A DNA stretch of 64,000 bases. Source: an uncultured Pelagibacteraceae bacterium (GTDB taxonomy: Bacteria; Pseudomonadota; Alphaproteobacteria; Pelagibacterales; Pelagibacteraceae). The notes under the pieces are model-generated. The model saw nothing but the letters and a program-made list of their open reading frames with translations. It was not told the origin of the DNA and did not search any database. The stretch covers positions 62,001-126,000 of the forward strand of contig CACLVZ010000001.1 of NCBI GenBank assembly GCA_902610515.1, read 5' to 3'. A program made the position numbers and the translations under genes. Positions within the stretch are counted from its first letter, which is position 1. Every line of letters begins with the position of its first letter. Positions 26,766 through 35,779 of this stretch are shown piece after piece.

Positions 26766-28681
26766 TTAGATTTCTTATTTTTATTTTTTGCTATAATTAT
26801 ATTTGAATTCAAAGTTTCTTGAACTTTATTTACTATCGATAAACTATCTAAACCAGCAGTTTCATACATTTTTTCAGGTGTGTCTTGATCTATAAAAATA
26901 TCTGGCAAAATCATCGATCTGAATTTTAAGCCTGTATCAAAAACTCCTCTATCAGATAATAATTGCATCACATGTGAGCCAAAACCACCTATAGAACCTT
27001 CCTCGATTGTTATCAAAACTTCATGGTTAGTTGCCACCTCCATAATTAATTTCTCATCTAATGGTTTGGCAAATCTTGCGTCAACTATTGTACATTCAAT
27101 ACCTTTTTTTCTTAAGCCTTCAGAGGCTTTTTTACATTCCTCAAGTCGTGTTCCAAAACTTAATAATGCTACTTTTTTTCCCTCCTTAATTAATTTTGCT
27201 TTTCCAATTTCTAAAATTTCATTGATGGGAGGCAACGAAACTCCAACTCCATTACCTCTAGGATATCTAAAGGCTGAAGGTCGATCATTAATTTCAACAG
27301 ATGTATTAATCATTTTAACTAGTTCTGCCTCATCACTTGCAGCCATAACTACAAAATTTGGTAAAGTTGATAAGTATGTTATGTCAAAAGATCCTGCGTG
27401 AGTTGGTCCGTCAGCGCCGACTAACCCAGCTCTATCTATTGCAAACCTCACCGGTAGGGATTGTAGAGCAACGTCATGAACTACTTGATCATAAGCTCTT
27501 TGTAAAAAAGTTGAATAAATTGCTGCATAAGGTTTATATCCCTCTGTAGCTAATCCTGCTGCAAAAGTTACAGCATGTTGTTCTGCTATCCCAACGTCAA
27601 ACGCTCTATCAGGAAATCGTTTTTCAAATAAATTAATACCTGTCCCAGATGGCATTGCACCAGTAATTCCCACAATTTTTGTGTCTTGTTCGGCGTGCTT
27701 AATCAAAGTATCTGCAAATACTTTCGTATATGAAGGAGTATTTGACTTAGACTTTGATTGCTCGCCAGTTGAAATGTTAAACTTAGAAACTCCATGATAT
27801 TTATCCCCAGACTCCTCAGCAGGTTTATATCCTTTTCCTTTTTGCGTTCTTACATGAATAAGAACCGGGCCTTGATGATTAGAATTTTTAACATTTTCGA
27901 ATATTTGTACTAGACTTTCTACGTCATGTCCGTCTATTGGCCCCACGTAATAAAATCCAAGTTCGCTAAATAATGTTCCACCAGTAACCATATTTCTTAA
28001 CATATCTTCAGCTTTACCTGCTTTTTGACTAAATCTTTTTGAAAAAGCAGAAATAATCATTTTCAAAGTTTCTCTAAAACTAAAATATAGTTTACCAGAC
28101 AACAAATTAGCTAAATATTTGCTCATTGCACCTACGGGTCTAGCGATTGACATATCATTATCATTTAATACTACTATTAAATTAGATTTTAGAGCTCCAG
28201 CATTATTCATTGCTTCATATGCCATTCCAGCACTCATAGCCCCATCGCCTATAACTGCTATAACATTATTATTATTATTTGATAATTTTTTTGCCACTGA
28301 CATGCCCAAGGTTGAAGAAATAGAAGTAGAACTATGAGCTGCTCCAAAAGGATCATACTCACTCTCTGTCCTTTTTGTAAAACCAGATAAACCTCCACCT
28401 TTTCTCAAAGTTTTAATTCGTTCTCTTCTGCCAGTAATGAGTTTATGAGGATAGCATTGATGACTAACATCCCAAACTAATTTATCTTTTGGAGTATCAA
28501 ATACAAAATGCAAAGCCACCGTAAGCTCAACTACACCTAAACCAGCACCTAGATGGCCTCCTGTTTCTGACACAACGTCAATTAACTCATCTCTAAGTTC
28601 ATCAGAAATTCGCTTTAAGTCTTCTTTTTTGAATTTTCGTAAATCAGATGGAAAATTAATTTGTTTAATAATTCTTGTCAT
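26762..28681 (-). CDS. dxs: 1-Deoxy-D-xylulose-5-phosphate synthase
   Basis: Thiamine-diphosphate enzyme joining pyruvate and glyceraldehyde 3-phosphate, the entry to the MEP isoprenoid pathway. The 639 residues include the substrate histidine in [14 protein letters not shown], the TPP motif [18 protein letters not shown] ending in NDND, the catalytic glutamate block [15 protein letters not shown] and the transketolase C-terminal domain. It overlaps the ispA stop by one base. dxs, ispA and xseB form a familiar unit in proteobacteria. Confidence 0.98.
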   Translation of the reverse strand: MTRIIKQINFPSDLRKFKKEDLKRISDELRDELIDVVSETGGHLGAGLGVVELTVALHFVFDTPKDKLVWDVSHQCYPHKLITGRRERIKTLRKGGGLSGFTKRTESEYDPFGAAHSSTSISSTLGMSVAKKLSNNNNNVIAVIGDGAMSAGMAYEAMNNAGALKSNLIVVLNDNDMSIARPVGAMSKYLANLLSGKLYFSFRETLKMIISAFSKRFSQKAGKAEDMLRNMVTGGTLFSELGFYYVGPIDGHDVESLVQIFENVKNSNHQGPVLIHVRTQKGKGYKPAEESGDKYHGVSKFNISTGEQSKSKSNTPSYTKVFADTLIKHAEQDTKIVGITGAMPSGTGINLFEKRFPDRAFDVGIAEQHAVTFAAGLATEGYKPYAAIYSTFLQRAYDQVVHDVALQSLPVRFAIDRAGLVGADGPTHAGSFDITYLSTLPNFVVMAASDEAELVKMINTSVEINDRPSAFRYPRGNGVGVSLPPINEILEIGKAKLIKEGKKVALLSFGTRLEECKKASEGLRKKGIECTIVDARFAKPLDEKLIMEVATNHEVLITIEEGSIGGFGSHVMQLLSDRGVFDTGLKFRSMILPDIFIDQDTPEKMYETAGLDSLSIVNKVQETLNSNIIIAKNKNKKSN

Positions 28682-29556
28682 TAAAAGTTTCTTTCTTTTA
28701 TAAATTTTAAAGTATTTATTAAGTCTTTTGCATTTTTTCCATGTTTTTTTAATTTAAGCAATATTTTTTTCTCTAATTTATCTGCATATCTTAATGTTTT
28801 TTCATAACCAAGAAGTCTTATTAAAGTAGCTTTGCCCTTTTTGTTATCTTTTTTGATTTGTTTTCCAGTCACTTTTTTAGAGCCTTTTATATCTAAAAAG
28901 TCATCAGTCAATTGAAATAATAATCCAATGTCCTCTCCAAGTTTCCCTAATAATATTTTTTCCTTATTATTTTTGTTTCCAATTATTGCAACTGATTGGA
29001 TACAAAAATTGAATAATTTTCCTGTTTTTTTTCTTTGCATATCTAATATTTGATTTAAATTTTTATTTTTATTTTCAAACCTCAAATCAAGCTCTTGACC
29101 TCCAGCTATTCCTGTATGACCTGAACAGTTAGATAAAAGTTCTATTATTTCGTTTTTTTGTTTTAGATTAAGTGAGTTTTTCTTACTCACAATTATTTCA
29201 AATGCTAAAGTTAATAATGAATTTCCTGCAAGTACAGCTGTTGCTTCACCATATTTTTTATGTGTCGTTGGCTTACCTCTTCTGATTGTATCATTATCCA
29301 TGCAAGGAAGATCGTCATGGATGAGTGAATAAGAATGAATACATTCTACAGCTGCACAGATACTTAAAAGTTTTTTTTGACTCACTTTTAATAGTTTACC
29401 TGCGTCTAAAATAATTGTAGATCTTATTTTTTTCCCCCCAGAAATTACTCCATACTTCATTGGTGAAGCTAAAAATGATTTTTTCTGTTTATTTAGATAA
29501 TTAAGTAAATATTTATCAATCTTATTTGCGTTATTTATTAATTTTTTTTTAATCAT
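28681..29556 (-). CDS. ispA: Farnesyl/geranylgeranyl diphosphate synthase (IspA type)
   Basis: Short-chain trans-prenyltransferase that extends IPP and DMAPP to farnesyl (or geranylgeranyl) diphosphate. The 291 residues have the first aspartate-rich motif as [12 protein letters not shown] (the DDxxxxD type of bacterial FPP synthases), a second as LTDDFLDI, and GGKKIRSTI near the N-terminus. Its products supply IspB, undecaprenyl synthesis and probably the retinal for proteorhodopsin through carotenoids made elsewhere. It is followed by dxs and preceded by xseB. Confidence 0.93.
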   Translation of the reverse strand: MIKKKLINNANKIDKYLLNYLNKQKKSFLASPMKYGVISGGKKIRSTIILDAGKLLKVSQKKLLSICAAVECIHSYSLIHDDLPCMDNDTIRRGKPTTHKKYGEATAVLAGNSLLTLAFEIIVSKKNSLNLKQKNEIIELLSNCSGHTGIAGGQELDLRFENKNKNLNQILDMQRKKTGKLFNFCIQSVAIIGNKNNKEKILLGKLGEDIGLLFQLTDDFLDIKGSKKVTGKQIKKDNKKGKATLIRLLGYEKTLRYADKLEKKILLKLKKHGKNAKDLINTLKFIKERNF

Positions 29557-29571
29557 TTTGATATTTGCTAT

Positions 29572-29775
29572 TTAAGAATTTGATAATTTTTTTGACTTAA
29601 TTTTGAAAAGATTTTCCACATGTTTATTTAAATTTATTAATCTTTTATACATGTCTTCAACATTGTTTAATTCAAAATTTTGGCCTTCAAGCTTGGTAAT
29701 TATTTCATTTATTTCCTCTCTAGCCTCTTTTAGTGATTTACTTTTGATATCAGCTGGAATATTTTCAAATTTCAT
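29572..29775 (-). CDS. xseB: Exodeoxyribonuclease VII small subunit
   Basis: A 67-residue protein with the XseB fold signature: SLKEAREEINEIITKLE, then LNNVEDMYKRLINLNKHVENLFK. It is a two-helix coiled coil that binds the C-terminal part of XseA, and several copies coat the large subunit. xseB upstream of ispA and dxs is a standard proteobacterial order, supporting the call. The large subunit gene is not in the window. The ATG is just 21 bp from the divergent tsaC ATG. Confidence 0.9.
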   Translation of the reverse strand: MKFENIPADIKSKSLKEAREEINEIITKLEGQNFELNNVEDMYKRLINLNKHVENLFKIKSKKLSNS

Positions 29776-29796
29776 AAATTAAATAATAATAACATA

Positions 29797-30744
29797 ATGA
29801 AAAACATCTACCCAAATATCTACACTTTTAATAAAAAGATACTGAAAAAAACCGCTAATTATCTCAAACTAGGCAATATAGCTGGAATACCAACTGAAAC
29901 AGTTTATGGTCTTGCGGGAAATGCATATTCAAAAAAAGCTGTGCAAAAAATTTTTCACTTAAAGAATAGACCAAAAAAAAACCCTTTAATAATTCATTAT
30001 AACAGCATCACCTCTTTAAAAAAAGATGTAATACTGAATAAAAACTTTTTTAAACTTTATAAAAAATATTGTCCTGGACCATTAACTTTTGTCCTAAAAA
30101 AAAATAATAAATCAAAAGTTGTTTCTTTAGCATCTGCAGGTTTAAATACTATAGCTGTCAGGTTTCCTGATCATAAAATAATTAAATCATTACTAAAAAT
30201 CATAAATTTTCCCCTTGCGATGCCAAGCGCAAACCTTTCTTCCGGATTGAGCCCTGTAAGCGCATCAGATGTTTATGAAGAATTTAAAAGAAAATTAAAG
30301 ATTATTATTGATGGTGGAAACTCAAAAGTTGGAATTGAGTCAACAGTAATAGATTTAACTAAAAAACCAAAAATTTTAAGACCTGGCATAATTAGTTCAA
30401 TGGAAATTAAAAAATACTTAAGGGTGAGCTTTTCTAAAAAAAACAAAACAATTAGATCGCCAGGAATGATGAAAAAACATTATTCACCGGGAATTCCAAT
30501 CATTTTAGGTCGAAATACTAAAAATCTTAATCATGCTCAAATAACTTTTGGAAAAAACAACAAAAATAATAAGAATAATTTTAATTTAAGCAAAAAAGGC
30601 GACTTGAAAGAAGCTGCTGCTAACTTGTATAAAATTATGAGAAAAATTAAAAAAAAAGGATTTAAAAAAATATTTATTTCAAAAATACCCAATAAAGGCC
30701 CAGGTATAGCTATTAATGATCGAATAAAAAGAGCTTCAAAATAA
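29797..30744 (+). CDS. L-threonylcarbamoyladenylate synthase (Sua5/YwlC type)
   Basis: Makes threonylcarbamoyl-AMP for the universal t6A37 modification of ANN-decoding tRNAs. The 315 residues have GNIAGIPTETVYGLAGNAYS at the N-terminus, the KNRPKKNPL triphosphate-binding basic patch, PGPLTFVL, AVRFPDH, MPSANLSSG and GIESTVID, then the linker RSPGMMKKHYSPG. The last motif and a reduced C-terminal Rossmann-like domain mark it as Sua5 rather than TsaC. It overlaps the ABC ATPase gene by one base. Confidence 0.95.
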   Translation: MKNIYPNIYTFNKKILKKTANYLKLGNIAGIPTETVYGLAGNAYSKKAVQKIFHLKNRPKKNPLIIHYNSITSLKKDVILNKNFFKLYKKYCPGPLTFVLKKNNKSKVVSLASAGLNTIAVRFPDHKIIKSLLKIINFPLAMPSANLSSGLSPVSASDVYEEFKRKLKIIIDGGNSKVGIESTVIDLTKKPKILRPGIISSMEIKKYLRVSFSKKNKTIRSPGMMKKHYSPGIPIILGRNTKNLNHAQITFGKNNKNNKNNFNLSKKGDLKEAAANLYKIMRKIKKKGFKKIFISKIPNKGPGIAINDRIKRASK

Positions 30745-31475
30745 TGTTTATTCAGGTAAAAAATCTCACAAAAATTTATAAAGACTATTTAGCTGTAAAT
30801 AAAATTAATTTTTTTATAGAAAAAAATAAAACTATTGGATTATTAGGACCAAATGGTTGCGGAAAAACAACGTCCATAGGTATGATGCTTGGTTTAATTA
30901 CACCTACGAGTGGTGATATTTTGATTAATAATAAAAATCTAAAATCTTTTAGTAGAGATCAAATTTTAAGTAGATTCAATTTTGCATCTCCCTATGTTGA
31001 ATTACCAAAAAAACTAACTGTAAAGCAAAACCTTGAAATCTATGGAAGATTATATGGAATTGAAAATCTCTCTGAAAGAATAAATGAAATTTCTAATGAC
31101 CTAGACATTAAAAATTTTTTTGATAGGAAAACTGGTGAACTTTCATCTGGTCAAAAAAATAGAGTATCTCTAGCTAAAGCTTTAATTAATAAACCAGAAA
31201 TTTTACTTTTAGATGAGCCTACTGCAAGTTTAGATCCAGATATTGGAGATTTTGTTCGAAGTTATATTCAAGACTATAAATCTAAAAATAAAGTTACGAT
31301 ATTATTAGCATCACACAACATGAGCGAAGTTGAGCGATTGTGCGATAGTATAGTAATGATGAGAAAGGGTAAAATAATAGACAACGGAACATGTGAAGAA
31401 CTTATCAAAAAACATGGAAGAAATAATTTGGAAGAAACTTTTTTAAAACTTGCTAGGAGTAGAGATGAATTTTAA
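30744..31475 (+). CDS. ABC-2 type exporter, ATP-binding protein
   Basis: A 243-residue ABC ATPase with Walker A GPNGCGKTT near residue 34, a Q-loop in FNFASPYVE, the signature LSSGQKNRVS, Walker B ILLLDEPTASLDP and the switch histidine in LASHNMSE. The sequence resembles the ATPases of drug, polysaccharide and lipo-oligosaccharide exporters (DrrA/NodI-like). It works with the ABC-2 permease encoded immediately downstream, whose start lies inside this gene. The exported substrate cannot be read from sequence. The neighbouring glycosyltransferase and oxygenase genes hint at a glycan or lipid, which is inference. Confidence 0.93.
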   Translation: MFIQVKNLTKIYKDYLAVNKINFFIEKNKTIGLLGPNGCGKTTSIGMMLGLITPTSGDILINNKNLKSFSRDQILSRFNFASPYVELPKKLTVKQNLEIYGRLYGIENLSERINEISNDLDIKNFFDRKTGELSSGQKNRVSLAKALINKPEILLLDEPTASLDPDIGDFVRSYIQDYKSKNKVTILLASHNMSEVERLCDSIVMMRKGKIIDNGTCEELIKKHGRNNLEETFLKLARSRDEF

Positions 31476-32256
31476 TAAGATTTATGCACTTGGCTTAAGA
31501 CATCTTTATTTAATAATGAACTCTTTTCCAAGAGTGTTAGATCTAATTTACTGGCCAACTGTACAAATTTTTTTATGGGGATTTATATCAAAATTTTTTA
31601 CATTAAACTCTGATTATTATAGCAATACAGTTGGAGTAATACTTACAGCAGCAATTTTGTACGACTTTTTGTTTAGAGCTAGTATTAGTTTCAACATGAT
31701 GTTCTTAGAGGAAATCTGGAGCAGGAATTTTACTAACCTGTTCATTGCTCCAATTAAAATAAGTGAAATTATTGTTTCTTTAACTTTGACCGCAATTTTA
31801 CGGACTTTAATAGGTTTAGTCCCTGCTGTTTTAATTTCAATACCATTATTTGGTGTGTCTATTTTAGAGTTGGGCCCGCCTTTAGTGTTACTTTTATTAG
31901 CACTGTATTTGTTTGGAATAAGTTTAGGGCTTTTTGTAACGTCTGGGCTTTTAAGGTTTGGTCCGTCGTTTGAAAATATTGCGTGGGCAAGTTTATTTTT
32001 CTTGGCTCCTTTAGGATGTATTTATTATCCGATAGATATATTACCAAATATTTTACAAATATTAGCCAAAGGATTACCATTAGTTCACATTTTTGAGGAA
32101 ATGCGGAGTATTCTTTTAAATGAGTCTGTTAATTATTCGAATATTTTTATCTCATCAATTATTTCTGTTATTTATTTTGTAATAGGAATAATAGTTTTTT
32201 ATGCTTCATATTTCGGTGCAAAAAAAAGAGGAACTTTAATTAATATGGGAGAATAA
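31465..32256 (+). CDS. ABC-2 type exporter, permease
   Basis: Integral membrane partner of the upstream ATPase. It is 263 residues from the ATG at 31465, which has AGGAG 6 nt before it. An in-frame TTG five codons earlier overlaps that ribosome site and is not used. It has six predicted membrane segments in the ABC2_membrane/NodJ-DrrB arrangement, including a conserved stretch around FFLAPLGCIYYPIDILP near the C-terminus, typical of this family. It overlaps the ATPase gene by 11 bp and is followed within 1 bp by the 2OG-oxygenase-like gene. Confidence 0.92.
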   Translation: MNFNKIYALGLRHLYLIMNSFPRVLDLIYWPTVQIFLWGFISKFFTLNSDYYSNTVGVILTAAILYDFLFRASISFNMMFLEEIWSRNFTNLFIAPIKISEIIVSLTLTAILRTLIGLVPAVLISIPLFGVSILELGPPLVLLLLALYLFGISLGLFVTSGLLRFGPSFENIAWASLFFLAPLGCIYYPIDILPNILQILAKGLPLVHIFEEMRSILLNESVNYSNIFISSIISVIYFVIGIIVFYASYFGAKKRGTLINMGE

Positions 32257-32257
32257 A

Positions 32258-32956
32258 ATGCATACGAAAATTGATGAAATAAAAAAAAATGAGAGTAAAC
32301 CTATAATTGTAAAAAATTTTTTAGATAAAGCAGAAATTCTTAAATTTCAAAAATTATACTCAGATCTGCCTGTAGAAGTGGATAATAAAAGGCAAAAAAT
32401 TGTAAAAAAAAAATGGTCTATAAATTTTGAAAAAGAATTGCAGATTAATTATAAAAACAAATTAAAATCAATTATAGGAGACTATCAAATGGATAACCCT
32501 AACTCTAAGGACAATTTGGAAAGCCTGGGTTTATTTCAAGAGAGTTTTTTACCGGTTTCATTACATGTTGATACTGGATTTAATTTTAACAAAATTATTT
32601 TCAAACAAACACTAGTGCCTTTATCCGAGGAAGGTGAAACGATTATATTTAAAAACAGGTTCTATGGGTGTTCAACAACATTTTCAATTAACCCGACAGA
32701 ATTAGCTGCAAAAGGTTATAATAAAAGATCCTCAGAGCATATTAATTTATATAATGGTGAGACTTTCGATAAAAAAATTCACGATAAATATTTAAAACAT
32801 GAAGAAATAGGAAATTTAAAAGGTTTAAAAGTTGAATTAATTTATAAATGGAAATTAGGAGATATATTGGTTTTTGATAGGACTAATCTACATTGCTCTT
32901 CTAGTAATCTGAAAAATAGAAAGTTAGGTTTTACGTCTTCAACTATTAAATTATGA
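32258..32956 (+). CDS. 2OG-Fe(II) oxygenase-like protein of unknown substrate
   Basis: A 232-residue protein. The jelly-roll iron/2-oxoglutarate pattern is visible: HVD (H103, D105), then GDILVFDRTNLHCSSSN with H212, and R221 ten residues before the C-terminus. This gives the 2-His-1-Asp triad and a cosubstrate arginine. Overall sequence is divergent and I do not recognise a specific subfamily. The ATG has GGGAGA upstream. The gene is 1 bp after the ABC permease gene and overlaps the GT17 gene by 4 bp (ATGA), so the four genes are probably one transcript. Hydroxylation of a sugar, lipid or peptide that is then exported or decorated is only a hypothesis. Confidence 0.7.
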   Translation: MHTKIDEIKKNESKPIIVKNFLDKAEILKFQKLYSDLPVEVDNKRQKIVKKKWSINFEKELQINYKNKLKSIIGDYQMDNPNSKDNLESLGLFQESFLPVSLHVDTGFNFNKIIFKQTLVPLSEEGETIIFKNRFYGCSTTFSINPTELAAKGYNKRSSEHINLYNGETFDKKIHDKYLKHEEIGNLKGLKVELIYKWKLGDILVFDRTNLHCSSSNLKNRKLGFTSSTIKL

Positions 32957-33765
32957 AATTAATTGATTGTTTTATGTATTTTGATGAAGATTTAGTTTTA
33001 GATATAAGACTAAATACCTTGAAAGAAAAAGTTGATAAGTTTGTTATTGCAGAGGCAACTAAAACACATTCGGGCGAGCCCAAAAAATTAAATTTTAATT
33101 TAAAAAATTTTATAAAATTTAAGGAAAAAATAATTTACATCGTCATAGATGATTTACCTTCTGAGGTAAAGCCTTTAAAGAAAGGATGGCACAGTAATCA
33201 TGTTAGAGATCAGTTTCAGCGTAACGGGTTATCTCGGGGATATAAAAGATTTGAGGACAATGATCTTATAATGATTTCAGATATTGATGAAATTCCAAAT
33301 CCGATAAGTATAAAAGAATTTGATGTAAAAAATAAATTTGGCTGTTTTTTACAAAAAAATTTTCAATCTAAAATTAACCTATTGAATATAAGTGAAACAA
33401 GTTGGGCTGGAACAAAAATTTGTCGGAAGAAAGATCTTAGGTCTCCTCAATGGCTTAGAAATCTGAAAGCCAAAAAAAGACCTTTTTGGAAAATTTTTAA
33501 TCAAAAGATCCAGCTGATTAATAATGGGGGCTGGCATTTTAGTTTTTTGAAAGAGCCAAATTCCATAAAACACAAAATAATTTCCTACTCTCACCAAGAA
33601 TATAATAAGGAAGAATTTACAAATGTTGAGAGCATTAAAGAAAAAATTGCTAAGGGTGAAGATTTGTTTGGCAGAAATATAAAATATAAAAAAGTTAATG
33701 TAGATGATAGTTTTCCAAGTTACGTATATAATAATAAAGAAAAATTTAAAGAATGGATTTTATAA
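32953..33765 (+). CDS. Glycosyltransferase family 17 protein
   Basis: A 270-residue protein resembling the GT17 domain of N-acetylglucosaminyltransferase III. It has the N-terminal LIDCFMYFDEDLVLDIRLNTL, KFVIAEATKTHSG, the block RDQFQRNGLSRG, the metal-binding-like DLIMISDIDEIP and GWHFSFL. In bacteria such proteins add a sugar to surface glycans, with acceptors mostly unknown. It has no signal peptide or membrane segment, so the reaction is probably cytoplasmic. It is translationally coupled to the 2OG-oxygenase-like gene and ends 2 bp before tRNA-Arg on the other strand. Confidence 0.85.
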   Translation: MKLIDCFMYFDEDLVLDIRLNTLKEKVDKFVIAEATKTHSGEPKKLNFNLKNFIKFKEKIIYIVIDDLPSEVKPLKKGWHSNHVRDQFQRNGLSRGYKRFEDNDLIMISDIDEIPNPISIKEFDVKNKFGCFLQKNFQSKINLLNISETSWAGTKICRKKDLRSPQWLRNLKAKKRPFWKIFNQKIQLINNGGWHFSFLKEPNSIKHKIISYSHQEYNKEEFTNVESIKEKIAKGEDLFGRNIKYKKVNVDDSFPSYVYNNKEKFKEWIL

Positions 33766-33767
33766 TT

Positions 33768-33845
33768 TGGTGCGCCGGATAGGAGTCGAACCCATAACCT
33801 CCGGAGCCGAAATCCGGCGCTCTATCCAGTTGAAGCTACCGGCGC
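33768..33845 (-). tRNA. tRNA-Arg (TCG anticodon)
   Basis: Acceptor GCGCCGG paired with CCGGCGC, discriminator A and encoded CCA. The anticodon stem CCGGA/TCCGG holds the loop TTTCGGC, giving anticodon TCG. T-arm GGGTTCGACTCC is present. It lies between the converging GT17 gene and the divergent rluD gene. Confidence 0.97.
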
Positions 33846-33868
33846 ATGAAGCTAATTTAAATTAATTT

Positions 33869-34852
33869 ATGAATAAAACAATGAAATTCTTAGTAGAAAA
33901 AAATGATAATTGTAAGAGATTGGATATTTTTTTATCCAACAAGATGGATAATTTATCTAGGTCATTTATTAAAAAGCTTATAGTTAATAAAAGCGTTATG
34001 CTTAATGAAACTTTAAGTATTTCCCCATCTACAAAAGTAAAAACATTAGATGAAATAAAGGTAAAGACATTAGCTAAAACTAAAAAAAATAATCTAATTC
34101 CGTTTAATGCGAATTTAGATATAATTTTTGAAGATGATGACTTAGTTGTGGTCAACAAGCCTGAAGGAATGGTTGTTCACCCTGGTGCTGGTAATTTTGA
34201 CGAAACCTTGGTAAATGCCCTTATATATAAATTTAAAAAAAATCTATCTGACGTTAATGGAGCTTTAAGACCTGGTATAGTACATAGAATTGATAAAGAT
34301 ACCAGCGGATTGCTGGTAATAGCTAAAAATAATTATGCACACAGTAAACTTGGAATTCAGTTTAACGAACATTCTATTAAGAGAAAATATCATTGTTTAA
34401 TTTGGGGAGTTATAAGACCACTTAATGGGAAAATTCAAACTCTAATTACTAGAAATAAAAAAAATAGAAAATTAATGATAGTAAGTGAAACAACTGGAAA
34501 AAAAGCTATTACAAACTACAAAACATTGAAAATTTTTACTATCAAGGATGTGCCAAAAATTAGCTTAATTGAGTGTGAACTTGAAACGGGAAGAACTCAT
34601 CAAATTAGATTACATATGAAATATAAAAGAGTGCCCATATTAGGGGATATTCAGTATGGAAAGAAAAATATAAAATTTAAGAAAATAAATTCTGAATTTT
34701 ATAAAAAACTTGTAGTTTTAAAAGGTCAGACGCTGCATGCAAAAACTTTAGAATTTATTCATCCTACAAAAAACAAAAAGGTAAAATTTGACTCTGAATT
34801 ACCTGATAGCTTTAAAAAATTGTTGAATTTACTGTCTAAATTGAGTGGTTGA
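33869..34852 (+). CDS. rluD: Ribosomal large-subunit pseudouridine synthase D
   Basis: Converts uridines in helix 69 of 23S rRNA (positions 1911, 1915, 1917 in E. coli) to pseudouridine. The 327 residues show an N-terminal S4-like domain (KRLDIFLSNKM, SRSFIKKLIVNKSVMLN), the catalytic aspartate in HRIDKDTSGLLVIAKN, GRTHQIRLHMKY and the C-terminal LHAKTLEFIHP. The closely related RluC cannot be fully excluded. Two in-frame ATGs (33869 and 33881) are possible starts, neither with a Shine-Dalgarno. Confidence 0.93.
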   Translation: MNKTMKFLVEKNDNCKRLDIFLSNKMDNLSRSFIKKLIVNKSVMLNETLSISPSTKVKTLDEIKVKTLAKTKKNNLIPFNANLDIIFEDDDLVVVNKPEGMVVHPGAGNFDETLVNALIYKFKKNLSDVNGALRPGIVHRIDKDTSGLLVIAKNNYAHSKLGIQFNEHSIKRKYHCLIWGVIRPLNGKIQTLITRNKKNRKLMIVSETTGKKAITNYKTLKIFTIKDVPKISLIECELETGRTHQIRLHMKYKRVPILGDIQYGKKNIKFKKINSEFYKKLVVLKGQTLHAKTLEFIHPTKNKKVKFDSELPDSFKKLLNLLSKLSG

Positions 34853-34882
34853 AAAAAAAAAACAAATAGATAAATCTTAGTT

Positions 34883-35779
34883 ATGAGCGAAATAAACCAA
34901 ATAAGTAATTTGCCCACACCCTCAACTGGCGGACTATCTTTGTATTTATCACAAATAAAGAAGTTTCCAATGCTTGATGCAGAGGAAGAGTACATGTTAG
35001 CTAAAAATTGGAGAGAGAATGGCAATTTACAATCAGCTCATAAGCTCGTGACTAGTCATTTAAGATTAGTAGCCAAAATAGCGATGGGTTACCGAGGATA
35101 TGGATTGCCAGTCAATGAATTAATTTCTGAAGGTAATATCGGATTAATGCAAGCGGTAAAAAAATTTGACCCAGATAAGGGTTTTAGATTGGCGACTTAT
35201 GCTATGTGGTGGATTAAGGCTGCTATACAAGAATATGTTTTAAGATCATGGAGTTTGGTAAAAATGGGAACTACCTCAGCGCAAAAAAAGCTTTTTTTTA
35301 ATCTTAAGAAATTAAAAAGTCAAATAGCTCCAAATCAAGAGGGAGATTTGAAGGATCATCAAGTAAAAGAAATTTCAAAAAGGTTGGATGTTGATAAAAG
35401 TGAAGTGATTAATATGAATAGAAGAATGATGGGTCAGGAAAAATCTTTAAACGACCCAATTAAAGTTGGAGAAACTGATGAATGGCAAGATTGGTTAATT
35501 GATGATAATTTGGACCAAGAATTAATTGTCTCTCAAAAACAGGAATATGAGGACAAAAAAGAATTACTTTCTAGTGCGATGAAAATATTAAATGATAGAG
35601 AGAAAGAAATAATATCTGCAAGAAGATTATCTGAAAACCCTATTACACTTGATGAGCTAAGTAAAAAATACAAAATTAGTAGAGAGAGAATTCGTCAAAT
35701 TGAAACTAAAGCTTTTGAAAAATTGCAAAAATCAATGATAAATGCTTCAAAGTCGAAAAACCTATTGCCAGTAAGTTAA
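34883..35779 (+). CDS. rpoH: RNA polymerase heat-shock sigma factor RpoH
   Basis: Alternative sigma-32 factor directing transcription of chaperone and protease genes. The 298 residues contain the short region 1.2 ([20 protein letters not shown]), region 2 with [20 protein letters not shown] and [26 protein letters not shown], a region containing [12 protein letters not shown] (the RpoH box), and region 4 with [20 protein letters not shown]. The length and RpoH box separate it from RpoD. It starts 30 bp after rluD. The stop is in the TTAA shared with purA. Confidence 0.97.
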   Translation: MSEINQISNLPTPSTGGLSLYLSQIKKFPMLDAEEEYMLAKNWRENGNLQSAHKLVTSHLRLVAKIAMGYRGYGLPVNELISEGNIGLMQAVKKFDPDKGFRLATYAMWWIKAAIQEYVLRSWSLVKMGTTSAQKKLFFNLKKLKSQIAPNQEGDLKDHQVKEISKRLDVDKSEVINMNRRMMGQEKSLNDPIKVGETDEWQDWLIDDNLDQELIVSQKQEYEDKKELLSSAMKILNDREKEIISARRLSENPITLDELSKKYKISRERIRQIETKAFEKLQKSMINASKSKNLLPVS

